The notes under the pieces: generated by a model | The model's database searches: none | The model's input: the letters and a program-made list of their open reading frames with translations, nothing else | What the model was told of the DNA's origin: nothing | Shown: piece by piece, positions 55,555 through 63,284 of the stretch | Layout of the letters: every line of letters starts with the position of its first letter | Position numbering within the stretch: position 1 is the first letter of the stretch | Translations under genes and position numbers: made by a program | Assembly: GCA_017399695.1 (NCBI GenBank) | Contig: JAFQBK010000015.1 | Coordinates: 86,852-150,851, forward strand | DNA: 64,000 bases | From: Clostridia bacterium | GTDB lineage: Bacteria > Bacillota > Clostridia > UBA1381 > UBA9506 | Reading direction: 5' to 3'

Positions 55555-56920
55555 AGTTCCTGCTAAACTTGACCCGAAATTTACTCCGCTTGCTCTGGTG
55601 GTCAGAGAAATGCGCGAGGCAACCAAAGAAAACGGTCAGGATTTGGTCATTGCAGTAGAAAGAAACAAGGGTTACACCGTAACCTATAAAACCCGCGTGT
55701 TCCCGGACGGTACGGGTCATGATGAGGAAAACTTTAACTTTGTTGAAAGACTGGCAAAATCCCTTTTGTGGGTTGCCGGTGGCTATAAAATCATTATTGC
55801 AGGAAGCGAGACAATCGGAAACAAAATCAAGGAAGCTTACACCGATGGCGGCTTGCGTGATTTCGATGTTCATTTTATGGAAAGAGTGTACGAGACGGAG
55901 TTTTCCGTCGAGGTGCGTCCGCTTTCCGAGGCTCCTGTGGACAAGTCTGCAGCAGCTCCGATTGGCAGACATTTAGACGGCTGCAGAATCGGTTTTGATG
56001 CCGGCGGTAGTGACCGTAAGGTCAGCGCGGTAGTAGACGGCGAAAGCGTATACTCCGAGGAGGTTGTGTGGTTCCCGAAAACCAATCCGGACCCGGATTA
56101 CCACTATCAGGGCATTTTAGAAGCAATGAAAACGGCTGCATCCCATATGCCGCGCGTCGATGCCATTGGTGTATCAAGTGCAGGTGTGTATGTCGATAAT
56201 CGCATTATGGTTGCATCCCTTTTCTTAAAGGTCAGCGATGAGGACTTTGACAAAAAGGTTAAGAATATGTACTTAGATGTTGCAAAGGAAATCGGCGAAA
56301 ATATTCCGATTGAGGTTGCAAACGATGGTGACGTTACGGCACTTGCCGGTGCGATGGACTTAAATGACAATGCGGTGTTGGGTATTGCGATGGGAACGTC
56401 CGAAGCCGGTGGCTACGTTGACCCAGACGGCAACATCACAGGTTGGCTCAACGAGCTTGCCTTTGCGCCGGTGGATTTCTCCAAGGACGCTATGGTGGAT
56501 GAATGGTCGGGCGACTATGGCTGCGGGGTCAAATATTTCTCGCAGGACGGTGTCATTAAGCTCGCTCCGTTTGCAGGCATCGAGCTTGACGAAAGCCTAT
56601 CCCCGGCAGAAAAATTAAAGGTTGTTCAGGGTTTGATGAAAGAGGGCGATGCGCGCGCGGCTGACATTTATGACACCATCGGTGCATATTTTGGCTATGC
56701 GATTGCATATTACAGTGAGTTCTATGAAATCAAGCATGTTTTGATTATGGGACGTGTGACCTCGGGCGAGGGCGGAACGATTCTGCTCGCTCGTGCGCAG
56801 GAAGTTTTAGACAAGGAATTCCCTGAGCTTGCGAAGAAAATCACGCTTCACATCCCGGATGAAAACTCCCGAAGAGTTGGTCAGTCCGTTGCGGCGGCGA
56901 GCTTGCCGGAGTTGAAATAA
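55544..56920 (+). CDS. ROK/ASKHA-type sugar kinase-like protein with N-terminal extension
   Basis: A 458-aa protein. The actin-like kinase part starts near residue 148: GFDAGGSDRK (phosphate 1), IGVSSAGVYVDNR, and EVANDGDVTALAGA, the ROK-type catalytic Asp region. Before it is an N-terminal domain of about 140 aa that is not part of ordinary ROK kinases. The translation start overlaps nagA, so an amino-sugar such as GlcNAc, ManNAc or anhydro-sugar is the likely substrate. I cannot name a family with confidence. Confidence 0.7.
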   Translation: MNLKVPAKLDPKFTPLALVVREMREATKENGQDLVIAVERNKGYTVTYKTRVFPDGTGHDEENFNFVERLAKSLLWVAGGYKIIIAGSETIGNKIKEAYTDGGLRDFDVHFMERVYETEFSVEVRPLSEAPVDKSAAAPIGRHLDGCRIGFDAGGSDRKVSAVVDGESVYSEEVVWFPKTNPDPDYHYQGILEAMKTAASHMPRVDAIGVSSAGVYVDNRIMVASLFLKVSDEDFDKKVKNMYLDVAKEIGENIPIEVANDGDVTALAGAMDLNDNAVLGIAMGTSEAGGYVDPDGNITGWLNELAFAPVDFSKDAMVDEWSGDYGCGVKYFSQDGVIKLAPFAGIELDESLSPAEKLKVVQGLMKEGDARAADIYDTIGAYFGYAIAYYSEFYEIKHVLIMGRVTSGEGGTILLARAQEVLDKEFPELAKKITLHIPDENSRRVGQSVAAASLPELK

Positions 56921-56930
56921 GTTCGTTTCT

Positions 56931-56957
56931 GCCCTGCGGTTTTTCGCAGGGCAGTTT
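56931..56957 (+). terminator. nagA operon terminator
   Basis: GCCCTGCG / CGCAGGGC stem, TTTTT-containing loop, trailing TTTT. Confidence 0.8.
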
Positions 56958-56987
56958 TCTATCGTTTGTTTAGAAAAGAGGTAAAAG

Positions 56988-57416
56988 ATGTATTTTGAGG
57001 ATTTAAGCGTCGGCGATACACGTACGCTTTCGCCGGCGGAAATAGAGAAAGAAGCGATGCTCGATTTTGCGAGGAAGTATGACAACATCCCTCTGCATAC
57101 CGATGAGGAATATGCCAAAACCACACCTTTTGGCGGACTGATTGCGCCCGGCGTAATGTCATTTATGGTAGTCTGGGCAAAGTATTTAGAGCAGGATTTC
57201 TTTGGCGAGGAGCTGCTAGCTGGGAAGTCTACGCATATTGAGTGGTGTGCGCCCGTCTATGCAGACGACGTGTTGACCGGCGTGGCAACCGTCACGGGAA
57301 AAACAGAGAGGAATGAAAAAAACGGGATTGTCGAAATCACCATTGAGGCAAGGAATCAGGAGGGTAAGCTGGTACTGACCAATGTGACCGAAGCGATTGT
57401 GAAAAAGAGGATGTAA
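56988..57416 (+). CDS. MaoC-like dehydratase (hotdog fold)
   Basis: A 142-aa hotdog protein. FARKYDNIPLHTDEEYAKTT holds the hydratase Asp/His, and GGLIAPGVMSF follows, as in R-specific enoyl-CoA hydratases. Probably acts on acyl-CoA or acyl-ACP. Monocistronic. Confidence 0.88.
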   Translation: MYFEDLSVGDTRTLSPAEIEKEAMLDFARKYDNIPLHTDEEYAKTTPFGGLIAPGVMSFMVVWAKYLEQDFFGEELLAGKSTHIEWCAPVYADDVLTGVATVTGKTERNEKNGIVEITIEARNQEGKLVLTNVTEAIVKKRM

Positions 57417-57440
57417 AAAACTTTTTACACCCTCTTTTTT
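57404..57440 (+). terminator. Terminator overlapping the MaoC gene end
   Basis: AAGAGG-TGTAAAAA / TTTTACA-CCTCTT stem that includes the stop codon, followed by seven T. Confidence 0.85.
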
Positions 57441-57469
57441 TGTTTTCTGGATATTTACCGCAACCCCAT

Positions 57470-57976
57470 TTATCTGCCCCGATATTCGCTTTTTAGTATT
57501 TCTGCCATTTCTTTCGGCGACTCCTTACAACCGCCGGCGAGCCATTTTTTGATGATGGCGTTAAGTCCGTTTCGGAAAAACTCAATATGATAATCCACAT
57601 ATTTGCTGCCAAAATCCTGCTCCGCTCTTGCGGAGTCAAAGACATAGCTTTGATGCTTTTCATCATAACCCAATTTAAAATAAATTCGATAAAATAACTG
57701 ATTTTCGTAAATATGGGTAAACATCTTTTCCGCACTCTGCGCCGATTTTTCCGTGAACTGGGCATTAAAATCAGATTCCAACTTATCACGCAATTTGTCC
57801 GCTAAGTCATATACATCCAAAAAGTTCGCATAAAAGGTACTGCGGTTTAAGCCCGTTTCCTTACAGATATCCGTTACGGAGATTTCGTTTATTTCTTTTC
57901 TTAAAAGCATATCAATAAATACTTTTTCTATTTTTTCAATGGATTCCCTTTTGCGTTTGTTATTTTTTGTGTTCAT
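57470..57976 (-). CDS. TetR/AcrR family regulator
   Basis: A 168-aa repressor. N-terminal HTH: ISVTDICKETGLNRSTFYAN with FLDVYDLADKL; the C-terminal ligand-binding domain fits the TetR_C_7-like type. Divergent from a two-gene membrane operon; the intergenic DNA holds a matching 12-bp inverted repeat, so it most likely represses itself and that operon. Confidence 0.9.
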   Translation of the reverse strand: MNTKNNKRKRESIEKIEKVFIDMLLRKEINEISVTDICKETGLNRSTFYANFLDVYDLADKLRDKLESDFNAQFTEKSAQSAEKMFTHIYENQLFYRIYFKLGYDEKHQSYVFDSARAEQDFGSKYVDYHIEFFRNGLNAIIKKWLAGGCKESPKEMAEILKSEYRGR

Positions 57977-57990
57977 ATAGAGCTCCTTTT

Positions 57991-58084
57991 ATTAAACCAA
58001 CATATGTTGGAAAATTGATGGTTGAATTTGTATTCCCGTTTGATTATACTAAAAGTGCAATAAAAAAACAAGTGTTGGTTTAAT
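57991..58084 (+). promoter_or_regulatory. TetR-type operators and promoter of the membrane operon
   Basis: ATTAAACCAACA (57991-58002) and its exact inverse TGTTGGTTTAAT (58073-58084) bracket the promoter TTGAAT (58022-58027), 17-bp spacer, TATACT (58045-58050). The left copy is itself part of the palindrome CCAACATATGTTGG (57997-58010). A repressor dimer at each site could loop or block both promoters. Confidence 0.75.
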
Positions 58085-58108
58085 CAATTGTATTTGGAGG
58101 TAGGAACG

Positions 58109-58480
58109 ATGAAAAAAAGTAGTTTTGTTGCAATGATGCTTGGAACGGTAGCAGGTGTATTTTTTGCGCTTGGTATGTGTATGGCGCTTCTTCCCGAGTG
58201 GAATGCATTTCGTCCGGGCGTGGTGTTTGGTTGCATTGGCATTGTGCTTGGTATCATCACTTTTTTTGTATGGAGAAAAATGGCGCACAAAGCACCAATC
58301 CAGTGGAACGGAAAGAAAGTGCTGTTTTGCCTGTTTGGTGTTGTCGGTGCACTGATTTTAGGCGTAGGTATGTGCTTTTGTCTGGTGTGGGAAAACATCA
58401 TTTTGGGTACGCTGATTGGTTTAGTCGGGATTTTGATGCTGCTTAGTCTGATTCCGATTGCCAAGGGCATCAAAGAATGA
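58109..58480 (+). CDS. Small four-helix membrane protein
   Basis: A 123-aa protein with four hydrophobic helices in two hairpins (about 8-30, 37-55, 69-88, 92-114). Short polar loops, no known motif. ATG 58109 follows GGAGG. Its stop overlaps the next gene (ATGA), so both are co-translated under TetR control. Function unknown; could sense or move a lipophilic compound. Confidence 0.75.
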   Translation: MKKSSFVAMMLGTVAGVFFALGMCMALLPEWNAFRPGVVFGCIGIVLGIITFFVWRKMAHKAPIQWNGKKVLFCLFGVVGALILGVGMCFCLVWENIILGTLIGLVGILMLLSLIPIAKGIKE

Positions 58481-59316
58481 GAAGTCTCATTTCAAAAGCA
58501 AACAAGCGGCAAAAGGTGATGCCACTTTCGTTTTATAGCTTGCTGTTTAATATTGCTTATGCATTGGCGAATGCGGTGCTCGGCATCCTCACTCGCGCTT
58601 GGTGGTTTGTCACGATTTCGGCATATTACATCATTTTAAGCGTGCTGCGATTTTCTGTCGTACGAGTTTCGCGCAGTCGAACAGGGAAAGACCGGGTATC
58701 CCCTTTGTTTATCAAGAGGTTTTCGGGTGTTTTATTTCTGTTCCTAGCATTGGTGCTTGTGGGGACGGTTATCCTTTCTATCGTGCGCGATGAGGGGACA
58801 AAATACCACGAGATTGTTATGATTACCATTGCACTTTATACGTTTATCAAGCTTACATTGGCGATTGTAAATCTGTGCAAAAATAAAAAGGAAAACACAC
58901 CGCAGCTTCAGACGATTCGGAGTATTTCTTTTGCGGATGCGGTTGTTTCTCTGTTTTCGCTCCAACGCTCGATGCTCGTTTCGTTTCCCGGACTTACGAT
59001 TCCGGAAATTCGTTTGTTTAATGCGTTGACCGGTGCCGGCGTCTGTATTGTTTTAATTATTCTCGGATTGAATTTAATCAGAAAGGAAAATAAAATGGCA
59101 AAATCAAAAATAGTAAAAATGAGCCAAACGGCAACAAAAGCCGTAGTCGATGGATACAAGGCAGTAGAAAAAGGAGTTGTCACCGGCTACAAAGCGGTAG
59201 AATCCGGCGTGGTAGCAGGATATACGAAGATAGAGGATGCTTTTGTTGACCGCTACTTGACCCGTGAGGGAGAAAGTGTGGAGGATGCAAAAAAACGGTT
59301 GAAACAGGGAGAATAG
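58477..59316 (+). CDS. Membrane protein with C-terminal 11-residue repeats
   Basis: A 279-aa protein. Residues 1-200 carry about five to six membrane helices. The tail has three tandem 11-residue units, GYKAVEKGVVT, GYKAVESGVVA and GYTKIEDAFVD (226-258), a spacing typical of amphipathic helices that lie on lipid, as in synucleins and apolipoproteins. Within the gene, ATG 59095 (residue 207) has AGAAAGGA 7 nt upstream, so the 73-residue tail might also be made as a separate product. Function unknown; same operon as the four-helix protein. Confidence 0.75.
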   Translation: MRSLISKANKRQKVMPLSFYSLLFNIAYALANAVLGILTRAWWFVTISAYYIILSVLRFSVVRVSRSRTGKDRVSPLFIKRFSGVLFLFLALVLVGTVILSIVRDEGTKYHEIVMITIALYTFIKLTLAIVNLCKNKKENTPQLQTIRSISFADAVVSLFSLQRSMLVSFPGLTIPEIRLFNALTGAGVCIVLIILGLNLIRKENKMAKSKIVKMSQTATKAVVDGYKAVEKGVVTGYKAVESGVVAGYTKIEDAFVDRYLTREGESVEDAKKRLKQGE

Positions 59317-59395
59317 ACCGCTTTTGAATTGACTTTTTCTGTTTTTCGGTATATGATATTTGACAGAAGAAAAAGAAAAAAAGGGGAGATTCCAA

Positions 59396-59623
59396 ATGCC
59401 GTATATTAAGATTAAGTGCTATCCCAAGGATGAACAGACCAAGCAAAAGGTGGTTGAGCGCATCAACGAAACCTTTTTAGAGCTTTGGGGCTGTCCGAAA
59501 GAGGCAATCAGCATTTCTTTAGAGGAAGTGGAGCCTGCCAACTGGGATGCGGTTGTAAAGACAGAAATTGAGCCCAATGAGGATAAAATGATGGTACTTG
59601 CGGGCGAAAAGAGATACGAATAA
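59396..59623 (+). CDS. 4-oxalocrotonate tautomerase-like protein
   Basis: A 75-aa tautomerase family protein with the catalytic Pro directly after Met (MPYIKIKCYP). Members isomerise enols and keto acids; substrate unknown. ATG 59396 after GGGGAG. Own terminator follows. Confidence 0.85.
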   Translation: MPYIKIKCYPKDEQTKQKVVERINETFLELWGCPKEAISISLEEVEPANWDAVVKTEIEPNEDKMMVLAGEKRYE

Positions 59624-59633
59624 GCGATTTTCT

Positions 59634-59667
59634 AAAAAGAACGGTGACAGCTCACCGTTCTTTTTTA
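59634..59667 (+). terminator. Terminator of the tautomerase gene
   Basis: AAAAGAACGGTGA / TCACCGTTCTTTT stem, short loop, T run. Confidence 0.88.
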
Positions 59668-59672
59668 GAGGT

Positions 59673-59753
59673 TATTTAGAAATTTTTCTAAATAGGTATT
59701 GACAAATGGGTGGTGGAGTGATAGAATCTATTTAGAAAGACATCTAAATAGAT
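59673..59753 (+). promoter_or_regulatory. sdpRI promoter flanked by two operator palindromes
   Basis: TTGACA (59699-59704), 17-bp spacer, TAGAAT (59722-59727). Operator 1 at 59673-59694 is TATTTAGA-N6-TCTAAATA; operator 2 at 59726-59753 is ATCTATTTAGA-N6-TCTAAATAGAT. They share the core ATTTAGA-N6-TCTAAAT and sit just before -35 and just after -10, ideal for autorepression by the ArsR-type protein. Confidence 0.82.
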
Positions 59754-59770
59754 GGAAGGGAGAGGGAAAA

Positions 59771-60037
59771 ATGGCATTGAGTGACACCTTAAAGGCGATT
59801 TCTGACCCGGTGCGTCGGGATATTCTTACGATGCTTAAGACCGGAAAGAAGTCAGCGGGCGAAATTGCAGAGCGGTTCAATCTGACGGGTGCAACGGTTT
59901 CTTATCATCTGGCGAAGCTTAGGCAAGCGGATTTAATTGCAGAAGAAAAGGTCAAAAACTATATTTATTATGAACTGAACACCTCCGTTTTTGAAGAGGT
60001 GCTGACTTGGATTTATATGTTGGGAGGGAGAGAATGA
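59771..60037 (+). CDS. ArsR/SmtB-type autorepressor (SdpR-like)
   Basis: An 88-aa winged-helix repressor: LKAISDPVRRDILTMLKTG, then AGEIAERFNLTGATVSYHLAKL. No metal-binding Cys pattern, as in SdpR rather than metal sensors. Overlaps the SdpI-like gene (ATGA). In Bacillus SdpR is held at the membrane by SdpI when toxin SdpC is present; the same logic may apply. Confidence 0.88.
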   Translation: MALSDTLKAISDPVRRDILTMLKTGKKSAGEIAERFNLTGATVSYHLAKLRQADLIAEEKVKNYIYYELNTSVFEEVLTWIYMLGGRE

Positions 60038-60648
60038 TGAAATTTATGAAATGGAAAATCTGGGGACTCACGTCTTTTATTTGTCTTTTGCCTATCCTTT
60101 TGGGATTGGCAGTTTGGGATAAGCTACCCGACGTAATGGCAATTCATTTTGATATGTACAACAATCCGGACAATTTTGCGCCGAAATGGTTTGTGGTTTT
60201 CGGTCTGCCAGTTTTGATGGTACTACCGCAGACGATTTGTTGCGTGATTAATGATGTGAATACAAAAAAGTTCGGCGAGCGCAAAAAATTTACACGGGTG
60301 ACCAAGTGGATTATCCCCGTGCTTTCGATGGTCTTGCAGGTGGCAACGCTGGCGTATGGACTTTCCGTGCCGGTGGATATTCGATGCGTAGTGATGCTTT
60401 TGGTCGGCGTGATGTTTATTGTACTTGGCAATTATATGCCGAAATTCGACCGTGTGAAGAATTTTAATATGGATGCAGAAAAAGCAAGAAAGGTCAACCG
60501 CCTGATTGGAAGAATGATGGTGGGTATGGGTATTTTGGCAATTCTCACGGTCTTCCTTGAGCCGATGGTTTCGGTACTTTGGCTGTTTCTTTTGATACCG
60601 CTTATTATTATCAGTGTTATTTATGGAGTAAAGGTAGCGAAAGAATAA
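60034..60648 (+). CDS. SdpI/DUF1648 family membrane protein
   Basis: A 204-aa protein with five to six helices. The DUF1648 segment LPDVMAIHFDMYNNPDNFAPK at about 34-54 is the SdpI-family extracytoplasmic loop. SdpI gives immunity to the SdpC killing factor and signals to SdpR. No sdpABC toxin genes are in the window, so it may protect against toxins of neighbours. Confidence 0.85.
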   Translation: MMKFMKWKIWGLTSFICLLPILLGLAVWDKLPDVMAIHFDMYNNPDNFAPKWFVVFGLPVLMVLPQTICCVINDVNTKKFGERKKFTRVTKWIIPVLSMVLQVATLAYGLSVPVDIRCVVMLLVGVMFIVLGNYMPKFDRVKNFNMDAEKARKVNRLIGRMMVGMGILAILTVFLEPMVSVLWLFLLIPLIIISVIYGVKVAKE

Positions 60649-60649
60649 A

Positions 60650-60682
60650 GAAAACGAGGCTGCGATGCAGCCTCGTTTTTAT
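60650..60682. terminator. Bidirectional terminator after sdpI
   Basis: AAAACGAGGCTGC / GCAGCCTCGTTTT, 13-bp stem with a 3-nt loop. Confidence 0.92.
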
Positions 60683-60686
60683 ATAA

Positions 60687-61205
60687 TTAAAAACTTTCGT
60701 ATACAATAACCTCGTCCATCGGGCGCACTTGCTCGTGCATAGCCAGCGGCACGGCGTCTTCGTGCGGATAGCCCAGCACCAAAAGTGCAAGCGGTTCGAT
60801 ATTGGTCGGGATATGGAATGCTTCCCTCATTTTCTGCGGGTCAAAGTGCATCACCCAGCAAGAGCCAAGCCCCAACTCGTGTGCGGCGAGCATCAGGTGG
60901 GTGGTGACGATGGCAGCATCGACGGGGGCAGACTGCGCGCCATCATAGGGGCGCGTCCATGTTTCCTCTTTATTGTAGCAGACGAGCATCGCACAAGGAG
61001 CATCGAAGTGGCACTTGGTACAGGTCTTTAATTTTTCGAGCGACTCGTTGGTGTTTAAAACTAAAATTCTCTGCGGCTGATAGTTGCAGCCCGTGGGTGC
61101 AACGTGACCTGCGGCTAAAACTTTTTCAATGACCGACGCATCCGGACGGCGTCCGTCAAATTTTCTTACCGAGTAACGGTTTTTAATTAATTCTTGAAAT
61201 TCCAT
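60687..61205 (-). CDS. Nitroreductase family protein
   Basis: A 172-aa FMN-dependent reductase. NRYSVRKFDGRRPD at the N-terminus binds FMN phosphate; AAGHVAPTGCNYQPQR and the C-terminal LALLVLGYPHED are typical. Two cysteines near the middle (CTKCHFDAPC) are unusual and might be redox active. Substrate unknown. ATG 61205 after GGGGGATGCAC. Confidence 0.88.
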   Translation of the reverse strand: MEFQELIKNRYSVRKFDGRRPDASVIEKVLAAGHVAPTGCNYQPQRILVLNTNESLEKLKTCTKCHFDAPCAMLVCYNKEETWTRPYDGAQSAPVDAAIVTTHLMLAAHELGLGSCWVMHFDPQKMREAFHIPTNIEPLALLVLGYPHEDAVPLAMHEQVRPMDEVIVYESF

Positions 61206-61334
61206 GTGCATCCCCCTTTTGATTTCTTACCCCTAGTATATCACCAAAAAGAAAGAATTACAACAACCACTGCCCGAATAAGTACGGGCATCCTTTTAAT
61301 ATAATTGGATGAAATCATATTGCGGAGGTTTGTT

Positions 61335-61862
61335 ATGAAAAAATCATTCTTTGTGTGGCAGGTGGCGGGCTTTGTTTTTGTCGGAGCATTGGGAGTCTTA
61401 CTTCACTTTCTGTTCGACCTTTCGGGGCAGAGCGTCTGGGTTGCGCCGTTTTCTGCGGTGAACGAGTCCATTGGGGAGCATATGAAGCTGTTGTTTTTCC
61501 CGATGCTTTTGTTTGCGGCGATAGAATATTTGGCGGAGGGCAAGCAATACCCCGAGTTTTGGTGCGCTAAACGCATCGGGATTTTATCGGCAACATTTTT
61601 AATTCCTTTGTTTTATTATACGCTCTCTGGTATCTTCGGAACGACGCCCGACTGGGTCAATATCGCTATTTTCTTTCTTTGCGATGCCATCGGCTTCTGG
61701 CTGGAAAACAGATTCTTTCGCAAGGGAAACATCCCTTGCAAGTCACCCCGAAACGCCGTGTGGACACTTCTTTTGTTCGCGGCGGTGTTTGTATTTCTGA
61801 CCTTTTTCCCGCCGCAGATTCCGCTGTATCAAGACCCCATGACCAAGACATATGGATTTTAA
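61335..61862 (+). CDS. DUF6512 family membrane protein
   Basis: A 175-aa protein with five predicted helices. Family-like segment PFSAVNESIGEHMKLLFFPM (about 42-61). Function unknown. ATG 61335 after GCGGAGG. Monocistronic with terminator. Confidence 0.8.
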   Translation: MKKSFFVWQVAGFVFVGALGVLLHFLFDLSGQSVWVAPFSAVNESIGEHMKLLFFPMLLFAAIEYLAEGKQYPEFWCAKRIGILSATFLIPLFYYTLSGIFGTTPDWVNIAIFFLCDAIGFWLENRFFRKGNIPCKSPRNAVWTLLLFAAVFVFLTFFPPQIPLYQDPMTKTYGF

Positions 61863-61869
61863 AATGAGA

Positions 61870-61901
61870 AAGCCGTCTGCTCATATTACAGACGGCTTGT
61901 T
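61870..61901 (+). terminator. Terminator of the DUF6512 gene
   Basis: AAGCCGTCTG / CAGACGGCTT stem, 9-nt loop, TGTTTTATTTTT. Confidence 0.88.
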
Positions 61902-61919
61902 TTATTTTTCGCTAAATTT

Positions 61920-62174
61920 TTACGAGGGTTCGGTAACGTCAAGCCCTTCAAAAAAGTCATCGTACGAGCAATTGTAAATTTTCTTTAACTCGATAATTAC
62001 ACTCGCCCTTATATTGAGTTCGCCTGCTTCATATTTTGCGTAAGTGCTTCTGCCAATATCGCATCCGCGACGCTGAAGTTCAGCGCAAAGTTTTTCTTGT
62101 GATATATCGTGGTCAAGTCGAAGTTTTCTTAAATTATCTCCCATATTACGGTCGCGTCGTATTTTCTGTTCCAT
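61920..62174 (-). CDS. XRE-type helix-turn-helix regulator
   Basis: An 84-aa Cro/CI HTH protein: LRKLRLDHDISQEKLCAELQ, then IGRSTYAKYEAGELN. Divergent from the SLOG gene; the AT-rich gap holds inverted TTGACCA (62198-62204) and TGGTCAA (62267-62273) copies around the SLOG promoter, possible operators. Same layout as the XRE/secreted pair at 24.4-25.3 kb. Confidence 0.85.
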   Translation of the reverse strand: MEQKIRRDRNMGDNLRKLRLDHDISQEKLCAELQRRGCDIGRSTYAKYEAGELNIRASVIIELKKIYNCSYDDFFEGLDVTEPS

Positions 62175-62211
62175 TATTTACACCCCACAATTCATGGTTG
62201 ACCAGTATTGG

Positions 62212-62240
62212 TTGCAACTACTTGTATTGTATGATATAAT
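62212..62240 (+). promoter_or_regulatory. SLOG gene promoter
   Basis: TTGCAA (62212-62217), 17-bp spacer, TATAAT (62235-62240). Confidence 0.7.
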
Positions 62241-62291
62241 TAAGAAAAATATTGTCCGCTATATTGGTCAATTATTACATGGGGAAATTAT

Positions 62292-62792
62292 ATGAATCAC
62301 GAAGAATTGAGATTGCGCAGATGTTGTTTTACGGGGCATCGCCCTGGCAAAATGGAGCTTGGGGAAAAAGAAATTAAGCCGCTACTTGAAAAGGCAATAG
62401 ATGATGCTGTTGCAGACGGGTATGTAACCTTTATTACAGGGATGGCGATAGGAACGGATATATGGGCAGCGGAGATAGTGCTAGAGAGAAAGAAAAGCAA
62501 CAAGGACTTACATCTGATATGTGCTTTGCCACACCCTAATTTTGAGAGCGGGCGGAGTATTACGGAGAAAATGAGATTTCATAAGATAATCAAAAATGCC
62601 GACATTGTAAAAGAAATTAATGAACGATATTTCGTTGGGTGCTATCAGGTAAGAAATGAATGGATGGTTGACAGGTCAAATCTTGTGATTGCGGTGTTCA
62701 ATGGTCAAAAGAGTGGAACGAAGAATACAGTTGATTATGCGAAGAAAAAAGGAATAAAAGTGGTGAATGTTTGGGCGGAGAGGGAGGGATGA
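62292..62792 (+). CDS. SLOG-superfamily protein (YpsA/DUF1273-like)
   Basis: A 166-aa Rossmann-like protein. Family motifs: CCFTGHRPGKM at the N-terminus, FITGMAIGTDIWAAEI, and VIAVFNGQKSGTKNTVDYA. SLOG proteins bind nucleotide-derived ligands; YpsA/GpsB-linked and anti-phage members are known. The last six codons (WAEREG and TGA) are read from a 17-bp tRNA-Ser 3'-end fragment (62774-62790), so the native end has been replaced exactly at the last strand. AT-rich, probably acquired. Confidence 0.85.
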   Translation: MNHEELRLRRCCFTGHRPGKMELGEKEIKPLLEKAIDDAVADGYVTFITGMAIGTDIWAAEIVLERKKSNKDLHLICALPHPNFESGRSITEKMRFHKIIKNADIVKEINERYFVGCYQVRNEWMVDRSNLVIAVFNGQKSGTKNTVDYAKKKGIKVVNVWAEREG

Positions 62793-62935
62793 TGCCTTGC
62801 TCCGCAAGTCCTCTCTGCTTGTCCACCCAAACGCTGCGCGTTTTGGTACCGGACTTCGCACCTTTTCGACGGCGAATATGCCACTGGCATATCCGCTCAT
62901 CGTCGAAAACCTCCACGGGGTTCGAATCCCCTTAC
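62774..62935. repeat. tRNA-mimic cassette 1 at the tRNA-Ser locus
   Basis: Left end GGCGGAGAGGGAGGGAT is identical to the acceptor/T-stem end of the tRNA-Ser fragment at 63285, broken in the T-loop. The interior shares CACCCAAACGCTGCGCGTTT and GGTACCGGAC with the cassette at 25580-25619. The right end is a plus-strand T-arm GGGGTTCGAATCCCC with TTACCA (62917-62936). No gene. Confidence 0.8.
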
Positions 62936-62976
62936 CAAATGAAAAAAGAAGTACTACCTAACGGTAGTAGGATTCA

Positions 62977-63081
62977 GGGCTCCCGCAAAGGCTATGCCTT
63001 TGTGGGAAAGAGGAGGAACAGTGAAGCGGGTGACGGATTTTTTAAAATAAAAAATCGGAACAAGCGAAACTTGTTCCGACG
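62977..63081. repeat. Shared 105-bp module, tRNA-Ser locus copy
   Basis: Same module as 25425-25531: CTCCCGCAAAGGCTATGCCT, TTTGTGGGAAA, AGGAGGA, AGCGGG, an A/T tract, and the closing palindrome GGAACAAG/CTTGTTCC with GACG, placed directly before a tRNA acceptor fragment. Confidence 0.85.
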
Positions 63082-63245
63082 TGGCGGAGAGGGAGGGATG
63101 ATGTCTTGCGAAGCAAGCCATCTCTGCTTGGCGACCGTGTGCGTTGTGTGCACACAGTACCCGCCTGCGCACCTTTTTGCTAAAAAACAGTCCGCCGGAC
63201 TGTTTTTCTTAACGCAAAAACCCTCTCAGGGTTCGAATCCCATCC
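63082..63245. repeat. tRNA-mimic cassette 2 at the tRNA-Ser locus
   Basis: Left end TGGCGGAGAGGGAGGGAT (63082-63099) is the tRNA-Ser acceptor side, broken at the same T-loop point. Interior contains CTTGCGAAGCAAG and AACAGTCC/GGACTGTT palindromes. The right end joins CCCTCTCA to GGGTTCGAATCCC (63222-63242), the same anticodon-loop/T-arm fusion seen at 25668-25689. Confidence 0.8.
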
Positions 63246-63249
63246 AATA

Positions 63250-63284
63250 AAAAAACTGAGCACCCGATGGGTACTCAGTTTTTT
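63250..63284. terminator. Hairpin abutting the tRNA-Ser fragment
   Basis: AAAAACTGAG / CTCAGTTTTT stem extended by CACCC/GGGT; it ends exactly at the CCA end of the tRNA-Ser fragment, as the tRNA-Glu terminator does. Probably the original tRNA-Ser terminator. Confidence 0.85.

Noticed and set aside
62771..63250. 159-codon ORF across the tRNA cassettes
   Set aside because: It passes through three tRNA fragments and palindromes, with low-complexity composition; coding is not supported.
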